Source: M3007 sp964646615 (GTDB taxonomy: Bacteria > Bacteroidota > Bacteroidia > Chitinophagales > Saprospiraceae). From it: a stretch of 64,000 bases of DNA. Positions 17,695 through 25,272 of the stretch are shown piece after piece (the first letter of the stretch is position 1; every line of letters starts with the position of its first letter). The notes under the pieces were generated by a model, which was not told where the DNA came from, did not search any database, and saw nothing but the letters and a program-made list of their open reading frames with translations. The translations under genes were made by a program, and so were the position numbers. The DNA lies in contig CAZYEV010000046.1 of NCBI GenBank assembly GCA_964646615.1, forward strand, positions 1 to 64,000. The letters are read 5' to 3'.

Positions 17695-18774
17695 TTACGC
17701 ATCGAAGCTGATCACCACGCGCTTCGACCTGGGATGGGTCTGGCAGGTGAGCACGAAGCCGGCGGCGATTTCATCGGGCTCGAGGCCATAGCAGACCTCC
17801 ATTTCCACTTCGCCTTCGAGCACTTTGGCTTTGCAGGTGCTGCACACGCCGCCTTTACAGGAGAAAGGCAGGTCGGCGCCGGCGCGCATGGCGGCATCCA
17901 GCAGGGTGCTGCCGTCGGAGGGCAGCTGGAAGTCGAACGTCATGCCGTCCTGGATGACCGTTACAGAGGCTTCGATGACATCGGCCGCCGGCACCGCTGG
18001 TCGCGGCGCTTTGCGGGGCGCGCCGGCCGTGGTGAACAGTTCAAAGAGGATTTTGCCGGGCGGCACGCCCATTTCTTCCAGCACGGCTTTGGTGTCAAAA
18101 ATCATTTCTTCGGGGCCACAGAGGAAGAAGGTGTCCACTTCGTCGGGCCGAAAGAGCACGCGGGCGTAGGCGCGGCATTTGTCCGCGTTGAGGCGGCCGT
18201 AAAAGAGGTCGGCCCCGATGGCTTCGCGGCTGAAAATGTGATAGACGGCTAAGCGGTCGGGGTGCTGATTTTTGAGCAATTCCAGCTCTTCGCGGAAGAT
18301 GGCGTGGTCAAAGCCGCGATTGCCAAAGAAAAGCAGGAAGCGGCTGCGCGGTTCGGTGTGCAGCACGCTTTTGAGGATGGAGATAACAGGCGTGATGCCG
18401 CTGCCGGCGGCAAAAGCGACGTAGAGGCGGCTTTGCGCAGGGTCGAGCGCCGGAGTGAAGCGCCCCTGCGGCGGCATGACCAGCAACTCATCTCCTGGGC
18501 GCAGCTGTTCGTTGGCGAAGGTGCTAAACACACCTCCCGGCACCTTCTTGATGGCTACGCGCAGCTCGCCCTCGTGCGGAGCGGTGCATATCGAATAAGA
18601 ACGGCGCACATCTTCGCCCTCGATTTGGGCGCGCAGGGTGAGGTACTGGCCGGGCAAAAACCGAAAAGTATCGCGCAAGTCCTCCGGGACTTCCAGCGCT
18701 ACGGAAACGGTGTCGGGCGTCTCGCGGCGCACCTCGCGCACGCGCAACGAGTAGAACTGAGTAGAAGTAGCCAT
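17695..18774 (-). CDS. PaaE-like FAD/2Fe-2S oxidoreductase
   Basis: 359 residues. A ferredoxin-NADP reductase module at about 1-235 is followed by a plant-type 2Fe-2S ferredoxin domain at about 268-359. RRSYSICTAP binds FAD and GSGITPVISIL binds the pyridine nucleotide. The cluster ligands are CKGGVCSTC plus a Cys about 30 residues on (VLTCQTHP). It moves electrons from NAD(P)H to an oxygenase. The architecture is that of PaaE/PaaK, the reductase of phenylacetyl-CoA epoxidase. No paaABCD genes lie nearby, so the partner is unknown and the symbol is not assigned. The gene is next to rpsT in the same direction but separated from it by a terminator. Confidence 0.85.
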   Translation of the reverse strand: MATSTQFYSLRVREVRRETPDTVSVALEVPEDLRDTFRFLPGQYLTLRAQIEGEDVRRSYSICTAPHEGELRVAIKKVPGGVFSTFANEQLRPGDELLVMPPQGRFTPALDPAQSRLYVAFAAGSGITPVISILKSVLHTEPRSRFLLFFGNRGFDHAIFREELELLKNQHPDRLAVYHIFSREAIGADLFYGRLNADKCRAYARVLFRPDEVDTFFLCGPEEMIFDTKAVLEEMGVPPGKILFELFTTAGAPRKAPRPAVPAADVIEASVTVIQDGMTFDFQLPSDGSTLLDAAMRAGADLPFSCKGGVCSTCKAKVLEGEVEMEVCYGLEPDEIAAGFVLTCQTHPRSKRVVISFDA

Positions 18775-18855
18775 GTCGTCTGATGTCTCGTTTGAAGCGA
18801 CGAAAAACAGGCGCCCGACAGGATAGTTTAGGCCCCAAAAGCCTGAAGGCTAAGC

Positions 18856-18893
18856 CAAAAAGTAAAGACACGAGCCAGGCCCATGTCTTTACT
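18856..18893 (-). terminator. Rho-independent terminator of rpsT
   Basis: AGTAAAGACA (18861-18870) and TGTCTTTACT (18884-18893) are perfect 10-bp arms with a 13-nt loop. On the minus strand the stem is followed by a run of five T. It lies about 50 bp beyond the rpsT stop. Confidence 0.85.
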
Positions 18894-18941
18894 CGCGCGC
18901 TCATGGCGCAACGGCGAGCGGGAACGACCGCCGCCCACCCC

Positions 18942-19196
18942 TTAGCTCAGCGCGTTGACGTGCTTCGTCAGGCCGCTCTTCAGGTTGGCCGCCTTATTGC
19001 GGTGAATGGTACCGCGCTTGGCCAGCTTGTCAATCATGCTGATGACCTTTGGCAGAAACTTTTCGGCCTCAGCTTTGTCTTTGAGGTTGCGCAGGTTCTT
19101 AATGGCCGTGCGCGCGCTCTTTTTGTAATAGCGGTTCTGCAAGCGGCGTTTCGCATTTTGGCGAATGCGCTTTAGTGCCGAACGATGATGTGCCAT
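18942..19196 (-). CDS. rpsT: 30S ribosomal protein S20
   Basis: 84 residues, the normal length for S20. It begins MAHHRSALKRIRQNAKRR, the characteristic basic helix that binds 16S rRNA, and has the conserved KNLRN and IHRNKAANLKSGL segments. It stabilises the 5' domain of the small subunit. It is transcribed alone, with its own -7 element at 19259-19266 and a strong terminator at 18856-18893. Confidence 0.97.
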   Translation of the reverse strand: MAHHRSALKRIRQNAKRRLQNRYYKKSARTAIKNLRNLKDKAEAEKFLPKVISMIDKLAKRGTIHRNKAANLKSGLTKHVNALS

Positions 19197-19258
19197 ATTG
19201 TGCTAAATACGTACGTCGTGAACGTTATCGAAAACACCCTCTTTTCTGAAAGGGGCGG

Positions 19259-19266
19259 CAAAGGTA
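19259..19266 (-). promoter_or_regulatory. Promoter -7 element of rpsT
   Basis: On the minus strand the sequence reads TACCTTTG, matching TAnnTTTG, 62 bp upstream of the rpsT ATG. This leaves a leader of about 60 nt, which could hold autoregulatory structure. Confidence 0.5.
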
Positions 19267-19342
19267 CCGGTTTTTGTTAGAAAAAGCTGCAACCGCAGAA
19301 AAATTGCAGCGCCCTCCGACCAGCCGTTTGGCGCCAAAGGCC

Positions 19343-19350
19343 TACTTTTG
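19343..19350 (+). promoter_or_regulatory. Promoter -7 element of sucA
   Basis: TACTTTTG matches TAnnTTTG, 48 bp before the sucA ATG at 19399. A TTTG lies about 12 bp upstream, closer than the usual -33 spacing. Confidence 0.5.
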
Positions 19351-19398
19351 CCGCGCTTATTCGTTCTAACTGCCTGATTTCTTAGCATTTATTGAAAG

Positions 19399-22143
19399 AT
19401 GAAAGATATTTCTGCCGTCTTCAACGCGCATCCTCAGTACATTGAGTCGCTTTACCAGGCCTGGCAAAAAGACCCGGCATCTGTGGAAGCCGACTGGGCC
19501 GCTTTTTTCAAAGGCTTCGATTTCGCCCTCAGTTCGGCCAACGGCAATGGCGCGGCAGCGCCCGTCAGCACCAGCGCCGACCTGATGCGCGAATTTGCCG
19601 TATATGCGCTCATCCAGGGCTACCGCCAACGCGGACACATGCTCTCGACCACCAACCCCATCAAGCCGCGCAAAGACCGCAAGCCCCGACTCGACCCGGC
19701 CGACTACGGCCTGTCGGAAGCCGACTTAGAACGCCCCTTCGCCGCCGGCTTCGACATCGGCCTGCCCAACGCCCCTCTGCGCGACATCCTGGACCGCCTC
19801 AAAAAAATCTATTGCGGCAACCTCGGCTTTGAAGTGGCCCACATCTACGACCACGAACGCCGCAGCTGGCTCTTAGATAAAATCGAAAACCGCCCCCTGA
19901 CCGACGACTTCGGCTTCTCCATTGAAAAGAAACGCCGCATCTTAGAAAAACTCAACGGCGCGGTGGTGTTCGAGCAATTCCTCCACACCAAGTTTGTGGG
20001 CCAAAAACGCTTCTCGCTCGAAGGCGGCGAAGCCACCATCCCGGCGCTGGATGCCATCATCAATACGGCGGCCCACCACGAAAACCCGGTAGAGGAAATC
20101 GTCATCGGCATGGCCCACCGCGGCCGCCTCAACGTGCTGGCCAATACGCTGGGCAAAACCTACGAACAAATCTTCAACGAGTTCGAGAGCAAAACCATAC
20201 CCGACCTGAGCTTCGGCGACGGCGATGTGAAATATCATTTAGGCTTTTCTTCGCAGGTCAAAACGCCCCAGGGCCGCGACGTTTACGTCAAGCTGCTGCC
20301 CAACCCTTCGCACCTGGAAGCGGTGGACCCGGTCGTGCTGGGCTTCACCCGCGCCAAAGCCGACGCGCTGTACGGCTCGGACTTCAAACGCATCCTACCC
20401 ATCCTCATCCACGGCGACGCGGCGCTGGCCGGCCAGGGCATCGTTTATGAAGTGGCCCAGATGAGCCAGCTGCCCGGCTACTACACCGGCGGCACCATCC
20501 ACTTTGTCATCAACAACCAGATAGGCTTCACCACCAACTGGGACGAAGGCCGCTCGAGCATGTACTGCACCCAGGTAGCCGATGTAGTGCAGGCGCCAGT
20601 CATCCACGTCAACGGCGACGACCCCGAAGCCGTCGTCTTTGCCGTAGAACTGGCCACTGAATACCGCCAGAAGTTCCACACCGACATCTACATTGACATG
20701 GTGTGCTACCGCAAGTACGGCCACAACGAAAGCGACGAACCGCGCTTCACCCAGCCCGACCTGTACGCCCTCATCGGCAACCACCCCAACCCGCGCGAAG
20801 TGTACAACGCCAAACTCGTGCAGCGCGGCGACGTGGACGCCCAACTGGCCCGCGAAATGGAACGCGCCTTCCGCGACGAACTGCAAGCCCGCTTAGACAA
20901 CGCCCGCCAGAACAAACTGCCCTACACCTACCAGGAAACCGAACTGGCCTGGAAAGCCCTGAGCATCAGCACCGACGACGAAGCCTTCCAGCACTCACCC
21001 GATACGGGCATCCCACAGGCTACCTTAGACCGCTTGCTCCAGCACCTGCTCAGCCTGCCCGAAGGCTTCGAACCGCTGCCGCAAATCAGCAAAATGCTGG
21101 AAAACCAGCGCGCCTTAGTGGAAAAAGGCCAGATTGACTGGGCCTTAGGCGAACTGCTGGCCTATGGCTCTCTGCTGCTCGAAGGCAAAGACGTGCGCAT
21201 GAGTGGCCAGGACGTCAAACGCGGCACCTTCAGCCACCGCCACGCCTGCCCCCTGGACGCCAAAACCTACCGACGCATCAACCGCCTCGACGGCATCGCC
21301 GAAAAACAGGGCCGCTTCCTCATCTACAACTCGCTCCTTTCTGAATACGCCGTGCTGGGCTTTGAATACGGCTACGCCTACGCCAACCCGGAGGCCCTAG
21401 TCATCTGGGAAGCCCAGTTCGGCGACTTTGCCAACGGCGCCAGCACCATCATTGACCAGTTTGTACTGGCTGCTGAAGCCAAATGGCGCCGCATGAACGG
21501 CTTGGTGATGCTGTTGCCACATGGCTACGAAGGGCAAGGCCCTGAACACTCCTCGGCGCGCTTAGAGCGCTTCCTGCAGGGCTGCGCGGGCAACAACGTT
21601 ACGGTAGCCAACGTAACGTCGGCCAGCAACTTCTTCCACCTGCTGCGCCGCCAGCTGGCCCGCCCTTTCCGCAAACCGCTCATCGTCATGTCGCCCAAGT
21701 CCACCCTGCGTGCGCCGTACAACTTAGGGCTGGTGAGCGAACTGACTGAAGGCAACCGCTTCCGCGAACTCATAGACGATGCCGAAGCCAACCCCGCCAA
21801 AGTCAAGCGGCTGCTGGTGTGCTCGGGCAAAGTGTACTATGACTTGCGCAAACGCCAGCAAGAGGAAAAGCGCACCGACGTGGCCATCGTTCGGCTGGAG
21901 CAAATCTATCCGTTCCCGAAGGTGCAATTTGAGGGCCTGCTGAACAAGTATTCCAAAGCCAAACTGTACTGGGTGCAAGAGGAACCGTTCAACATGGGCG
22001 CATGGAGCCATCTGCTGCTCCACCACGGAGAATACGGCTGGACGCCCGTCTGCCGCCCCACCGCGGCCAGCCCAGCCACCGGCTTTGTGAAGCGCCACGA
22101 AAAAGAACAGGCCGACTTAGTCGAAGCCGCCTTCCGGCAATGA
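19399..22143 (+). CDS. sucA: 2-oxoglutarate dehydrogenase E1 component
   Basis: 914 residues, the usual length for E1o. A ThDP-dependent decarboxylase that converts 2-oxoglutarate to a succinyl group on the lipoyl arm of E2, a TCA-cycle step in the cytoplasm. The N-terminus (FNAHPQYIESLYQAWQKDP) is the E2-binding segment. Conserved blocks follow: IGMAHRGRLNVLAN, HGDAALAGQGIVYE and VINNQIGFTTN (ThDP/Mg region), then GFEYGYA and VWEAQFGDF in the transketolase-like pyrimidine domain, and LLPHGYEGQGPEHSSARLER. No E2 gene (sucB) is adjacent; nadK follows after 16 bp, perhaps co-transcribed. All 11 TTA leucine codons are followed by G. Confidence 0.96.
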   Translation: MKDISAVFNAHPQYIESLYQAWQKDPASVEADWAAFFKGFDFALSSANGNGAAAPVSTSADLMREFAVYALIQGYRQRGHMLSTTNPIKPRKDRKPRLDPADYGLSEADLERPFAAGFDIGLPNAPLRDILDRLKKIYCGNLGFEVAHIYDHERRSWLLDKIENRPLTDDFGFSIEKKRRILEKLNGAVVFEQFLHTKFVGQKRFSLEGGEATIPALDAIINTAAHHENPVEEIVIGMAHRGRLNVLANTLGKTYEQIFNEFESKTIPDLSFGDGDVKYHLGFSSQVKTPQGRDVYVKLLPNPSHLEAVDPVVLGFTRAKADALYGSDFKRILPILIHGDAALAGQGIVYEVAQMSQLPGYYTGGTIHFVINNQIGFTTNWDEGRSSMYCTQVADVVQAPVIHVNGDDPEAVVFAVELATEYRQKFHTDIYIDMVCYRKYGHNESDEPRFTQPDLYALIGNHPNPREVYNAKLVQRGDVDAQLAREMERAFRDELQARLDNARQNKLPYTYQETELAWKALSISTDDEAFQHSPDTGIPQATLDRLLQHLLSLPEGFEPLPQISKMLENQRALVEKGQIDWALGELLAYGSLLLEGKDVRMSGQDVKRGTFSHRHACPLDAKTYRRINRLDGIAEKQGRFLIYNSLLSEYAVLGFEYGYAYANPEALVIWEAQFGDFANGASTIIDQFVLAAEAKWRRMNGLVMLLPHGYEGQGPEHSSARLERFLQGCAGNNVTVANVTSASNFFHLLRRQLARPFRKPLIVMSPKSTLRAPYNLGLVSELTEGNRFRELIDDAEANPAKVKRLLVCSGKVYYDLRKRQQEEKRTDVAIVRLEQIYPFPKVQFEGLLNKYSKAKLYWVQEEPFNMGAWSHLLLHHGEYGWTPVCRPTAASPATGFVKRHEKEQADLVEAAFRQ

Positions 22144-22159
22144 CCTACCCTTTCCTCCT

Positions 22160-23041
22160 ATGCAGGTCGTCGTTTTCGGCATCAAATACCAGGATAAAAA
22201 CCAGCCCTACGTCCAGGAGCTGTTCGACGCCCTTCAGGAGGTTGGCGCCACCACCTACATTTATCGCCCTTACCTGGCCCTCATCCAGGAGCAGGTAAAG
22301 CTGCCGCCCGCCTACGGCATCTTTGAAGGGCATCTCGACTTTCGGGTGCATCGCATAGATGTGGCCATTGTGCTGGGCGGCGACGGCACCATGCTCGACG
22401 CCGTTACGTACGTGCGCGACAGCGGCGTGCCCATGCTCGGCATCAACCTGGGCCGTCTGGGCTTTCTGGCCAACATCGAAAAACAGCACATCCGAACCGC
22501 CATTCAAAAACTGGCCCAGGGGCGCTACACCCTCGTGGAGCGCACCATGCTTTACCTGGAGAGCGCCCCGCCGCTGTTTGGCGACCTGCCCTTCGCCCTC
22601 AACGACTGCACTATCCTCAAAAGTGAAACCTCCTCTATGGTTACCATTCATACTTACCTGAATGGCGACTACCTGAACACCTACTGGGCCGACGGCATCG
22701 TCATCGCCACCCCCACCGGTAGCACGGCCTACTCGCTCAGCTGCGGCGGCCCCATCGTCATGCCCGACTCGGGCAACATCGTCCTGACGCCCGTAGCCCC
22801 CCACAACCTCAACATGCGCCCTTTGGTGCTCTCCGACCGCTCCATCCTTTCCTTCGAGATAGAGGGCCGCATTGACAAATTCGTCTGCACCCTCGACTCG
22901 CGTCACACCATCATCAACGCCAAACAGCAACTGGCCGTGCGCCGCAACGATTTCAATATCCGGCTCGTCCAGCTGGAAGGCACCTCCTTCGCCCAAACCC
23001 TGCGCGAAAAACTCACCTGGGGCGCCGATGTGCGCAACTAA
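22160..23041 (+). CDS. nadK: NAD kinase
   Basis: 293 residues. Phosphorylates NAD at the 2'-hydroxyl using ATP to make NADP. The catalytic GGDGT motif is present (VLGGDGTMLDAV, about residue 74), followed by NLGRLGFLAN, the LNDCTI segment and PTGSTAYSLSCGGPI, all diagnostic of the PpnK family. It begins 16 bp after sucA. Its TAA stop overlaps by 3 bp the TAG stop of the convergent gldH gene. Confidence 0.95.
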   Translation: MQVVVFGIKYQDKNQPYVQELFDALQEVGATTYIYRPYLALIQEQVKLPPAYGIFEGHLDFRVHRIDVAIVLGGDGTMLDAVTYVRDSGVPMLGINLGRLGFLANIEKQHIRTAIQKLAQGRYTLVERTMLYLESAPPLFGDLPFALNDCTILKSETSSMVTIHTYLNGDYLNTYWADGIVIATPTGSTAYSLSCGGPIVMPDSGNIVLTPVAPHNLNMRPLVLSDRSILSFEIEGRIDKFVCTLDSRHTIINAKQQLAVRRNDFNIRLVQLEGTSFAQTLREKLTWGADVRN

Positions 23042-23562
23042 TGCTCTGAAGAAGACGCCGCCGCTGCCGGCTCCACGCGCAAACGCAACGCCCGAATGCC
23101 CAGCACCGGACTGTAGCGCATGTATTGCTCCACGGCAATCTCGTACGTCCCTACTTGCGGCAAAATGGCCCGCTGCTGAAGCACAAACTCCGTCGAACAC
23201 CTGCCCCCGCTGCAGGCGCCGTTGGGTTGGCCCGCCGTATCGAACAAATCTAAGGGAAGCAACTTGACAAAGCGCTGGCCATCGGGATAGGCCGTATGGA
23301 TTTGCACGTAAATGTTCTGATAGGGAAACGTGTCGGCGTGCTCGACCGTCAGGTACAGGTTGTAGCGCAGTGAAGTATCCGAAACAGCAAACGAAAAGCG
23401 AACCGTATCGCTATACGCCCAGCGTTCGTCTTTAAGGGGCGCCGTGTGCTCGTAAAAAGGCGCCTGACCACACGAAGTTAGCCACCACAACAGCCCCGCG
23501 AGCAGCCCCAGCCCTACCATCGTCGTGGGCACGCACCCCCAGGGCGCTGCGGAGTCGGTCAT
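23038..23562 (-). CDS. gldH: Gliding motility lipoprotein GldH
   Basis: 174 residues from the ATG at 23562; a GTG six codons upstream is less likely. A hydrophobic segment ends in a lipobox (WWLTSC), so it is an outer- or inner-membrane lipoprotein. The body matches GldH: FYEHTAPLKDERWAYSDTV, RYNLYLTVEHADTFPYQNIY and the C-terminal EQYMRYSPVLGIRALRLRVE. GldH belongs to the gliding/T9SS gene set and is needed for gliding in Flavobacterium, though its molecular role is unclear. It is convergent with nadK and divergent from the T9SS plug gene. Confidence 0.88.
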   Translation of the reverse strand: MTDSAAPWGCVPTTMVGLGLLAGLLWWLTSCGQAPFYEHTAPLKDERWAYSDTVRFSFAVSDTSLRYNLYLTVEHADTFPYQNIYVQIHTAYPDGQRFVKLLPLDLFDTAGQPNGACSGGRCSTEFVLQQRAILPQVGTYEIAVEQYMRYSPVLGIRALRLRVEPAAAASSSEH

Positions 23563-23645
23563 CGAAGGAATGTTTCTCACAGTACTCTTGACTTAGGTTT
23601 GACGCCTCTTCTATGTGCCGTTTGCTTCGATTAAAAAATGCTCAG

Positions 23646-23653
23646 CAAAAGTA
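23646..23653 (-). promoter_or_regulatory. Promoter -7 element of gldH
   Basis: The minus strand reads TACTTTTG, matching TAnnTTTG, about 83 bp upstream of the gldH ATG at 23562. Confidence 0.4.
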
Positions 23654-23791
23654 CCCAGCCGCATTCCCGACCTTTGCGGCCTTTCTATGCAAGGCGGTAT
23701 TTTTGGGGCAAAAAGCCAAACCACACCGCCATAAGGCAGCGTTTAAGCCCCTAAATGCAGCCGCTGCCGCGCTCATTGCAGCCTTTAAAAA

Positions 23792-25108
23792 ATGATTTCA
23801 GCACAAAACATGACGGCTCGCTTCCCTTTTCACACCGCTCCAATCTTCCTACTCCTGCTCCTGACGGCCAATGCGCTAAAGGCCCAAACGGATAACCCCG
23901 GCAATGAAGAGCGCAACTACGACCCCGACGTGCTGTCGGTGCGCTTCCACCTGCGCAATGCGCCGCTGACCTTTCCGGTCGTCAACCTCAAAGCAGCGCC
24001 CGGCACGCTACTGCTCTCCTTCGACCGCTTAGGCACCGACATCCACGACTACGTCTATACCATCGAACACTGCAACAGCGATTGGCAGCGCTCCTCGCTC
24101 AACGAAATTGAGTACATCGAAGGCTTCACCGAAGACCGCATCCAGAACATCCGGAACTCCAACACCACCCTCCAGCCCTACGCCCAGTACTCGGTAACCC
24201 TGCCCAACCAGAACATGCGCTGGACGCAATCGGGCAACTACCTGCTCAAGGTCTATGACGTTACCTATGGCGCCAGGCAACTCGTGCTGGTGCGCCGCTT
24301 CCTCGTTACGGAAAACACCTGGAACGTCAGCGCTCAATTCGTCCGACCCGCACGCGTGGAGCGCATGAACACCCACCACGAAATCAGCTTCAGCGTTACT
24401 ACCGGCAACGCCTACATCCAGTACCCGGAACGCGAAGTCAAAGCCTACGTGCTCCAAAACGGACGCTGGGACAGCGCCATCGGCCCCCTGCCCCCCTTCA
24501 TCCGGCGCCAAAACCAACTGGTCTATGACTACCAGGACCGCATCGTCTTCCCTGCCGGCAAAGAATGGCGCTACTTCGACATGCGCTCGTTCCGCTTCCG
24601 CGGCGAATTCATCCAAACCCTCCGCATGGCCCAGGATTACTACGAAGTCAGTATCACCCCTGACGAAAGCCGCGCTTTCAAACTTTACGTCCAAACACCC
24701 GACATCAACGGACGCTTCAGCATCGAAAACCGCGACGATACCGCCAGCCTCGACCAATGCGATTACGCCATCGTACGCTTCACCCTGAAAGCCGGACAAC
24801 CCTTTGACAACCAGGACGTTTACCTCTACGGCCAGTTCACCGACTGGCAACTGAAACCCGAATTCAAAATGACCTATAACGATGCCCTGCGCGCCTACAC
24901 CGGCGCCGCCTACCTCAAACAGGGCTACTACAACTATCAGTACGTCCTGGTCAACCCCGCCACCGGCGAACGCGACGAAACCGGCGTTGAGGGCAACTCG
25001 TACGAAACCGAAAACGATTACTACATCCTCCTCTATTACCGCCCCGTCGGCAGCCGCGCCGACCGACTCATGGCGTTCTTTACCCTCAACTCCCGACGCG
25101 GACAGTAG
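23792..25108 (+). CDS. T9SS plug-type protein (DUF5103)
   Basis: 438 residues. A signal peptide runs to about residue 32 (FLLLLLTANALKAQ); an internal ATG at 23810 is an alternative start. The body matches the DUF5103 family: VLSVRFHLRNAPLTFPVVNL, LLLSFDRLG, YTIEHCNSDWQRSSLNEIEYI, EGFTEDRI and SGNYLLKVY. One member of this family was identified as the plug protein that closes the periplasmic side of the SprA translocon in T9SS. It would therefore be a periplasmic or outer-membrane-associated beta-sandwich protein that gates secretion. The divergent neighbour gldH strengthens the T9SS link. Confidence 0.87.
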   Translation: MISAQNMTARFPFHTAPIFLLLLLTANALKAQTDNPGNEERNYDPDVLSVRFHLRNAPLTFPVVNLKAAPGTLLLSFDRLGTDIHDYVYTIEHCNSDWQRSSLNEIEYIEGFTEDRIQNIRNSNTTLQPYAQYSVTLPNQNMRWTQSGNYLLKVYDVTYGARQLVLVRRFLVTENTWNVSAQFVRPARVERMNTHHEISFSVTTGNAYIQYPEREVKAYVLQNGRWDSAIGPLPPFIRRQNQLVYDYQDRIVFPAGKEWRYFDMRSFRFRGEFIQTLRMAQDYYEVSITPDESRAFKLYVQTPDINGRFSIENRDDTASLDQCDYAIVRFTLKAGQPFDNQDVYLYGQFTDWQLKPEFKMTYNDALRAYTGAAYLKQGYYNYQYVLVNPATGERDETGVEGNSYETENDYYILLYYRPVGSRADRLMAFFTLNSRRGQ

Positions 25109-25254
25109 CCTCGCCGGCCCACACAGACAAAAATCGAAGACCGCCTCTCCCATCACCGAGAATGCGCAAAGACGCCTGGAGAAATACCCCTGCGCCCCTG
25201 TGGGATTTTTCAAAAGCCGGGAGCGACACAAACCGTTTTTAAAACAGATACGGT

Positions 25255-25262
25255 TACTTTTG
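25255..25262 (+). promoter_or_regulatory. Promoter -7 element of recG
   Basis: TACTTTTG matches TAnnTTTG and ends only 10 nt before the recG ATG (25273). The mRNA leader would be about 5-6 nt, so recG is probably translated without a Shine-Dalgarno site. Confidence 0.5.
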
Positions 25263-25272
25263 CCCACACGTC

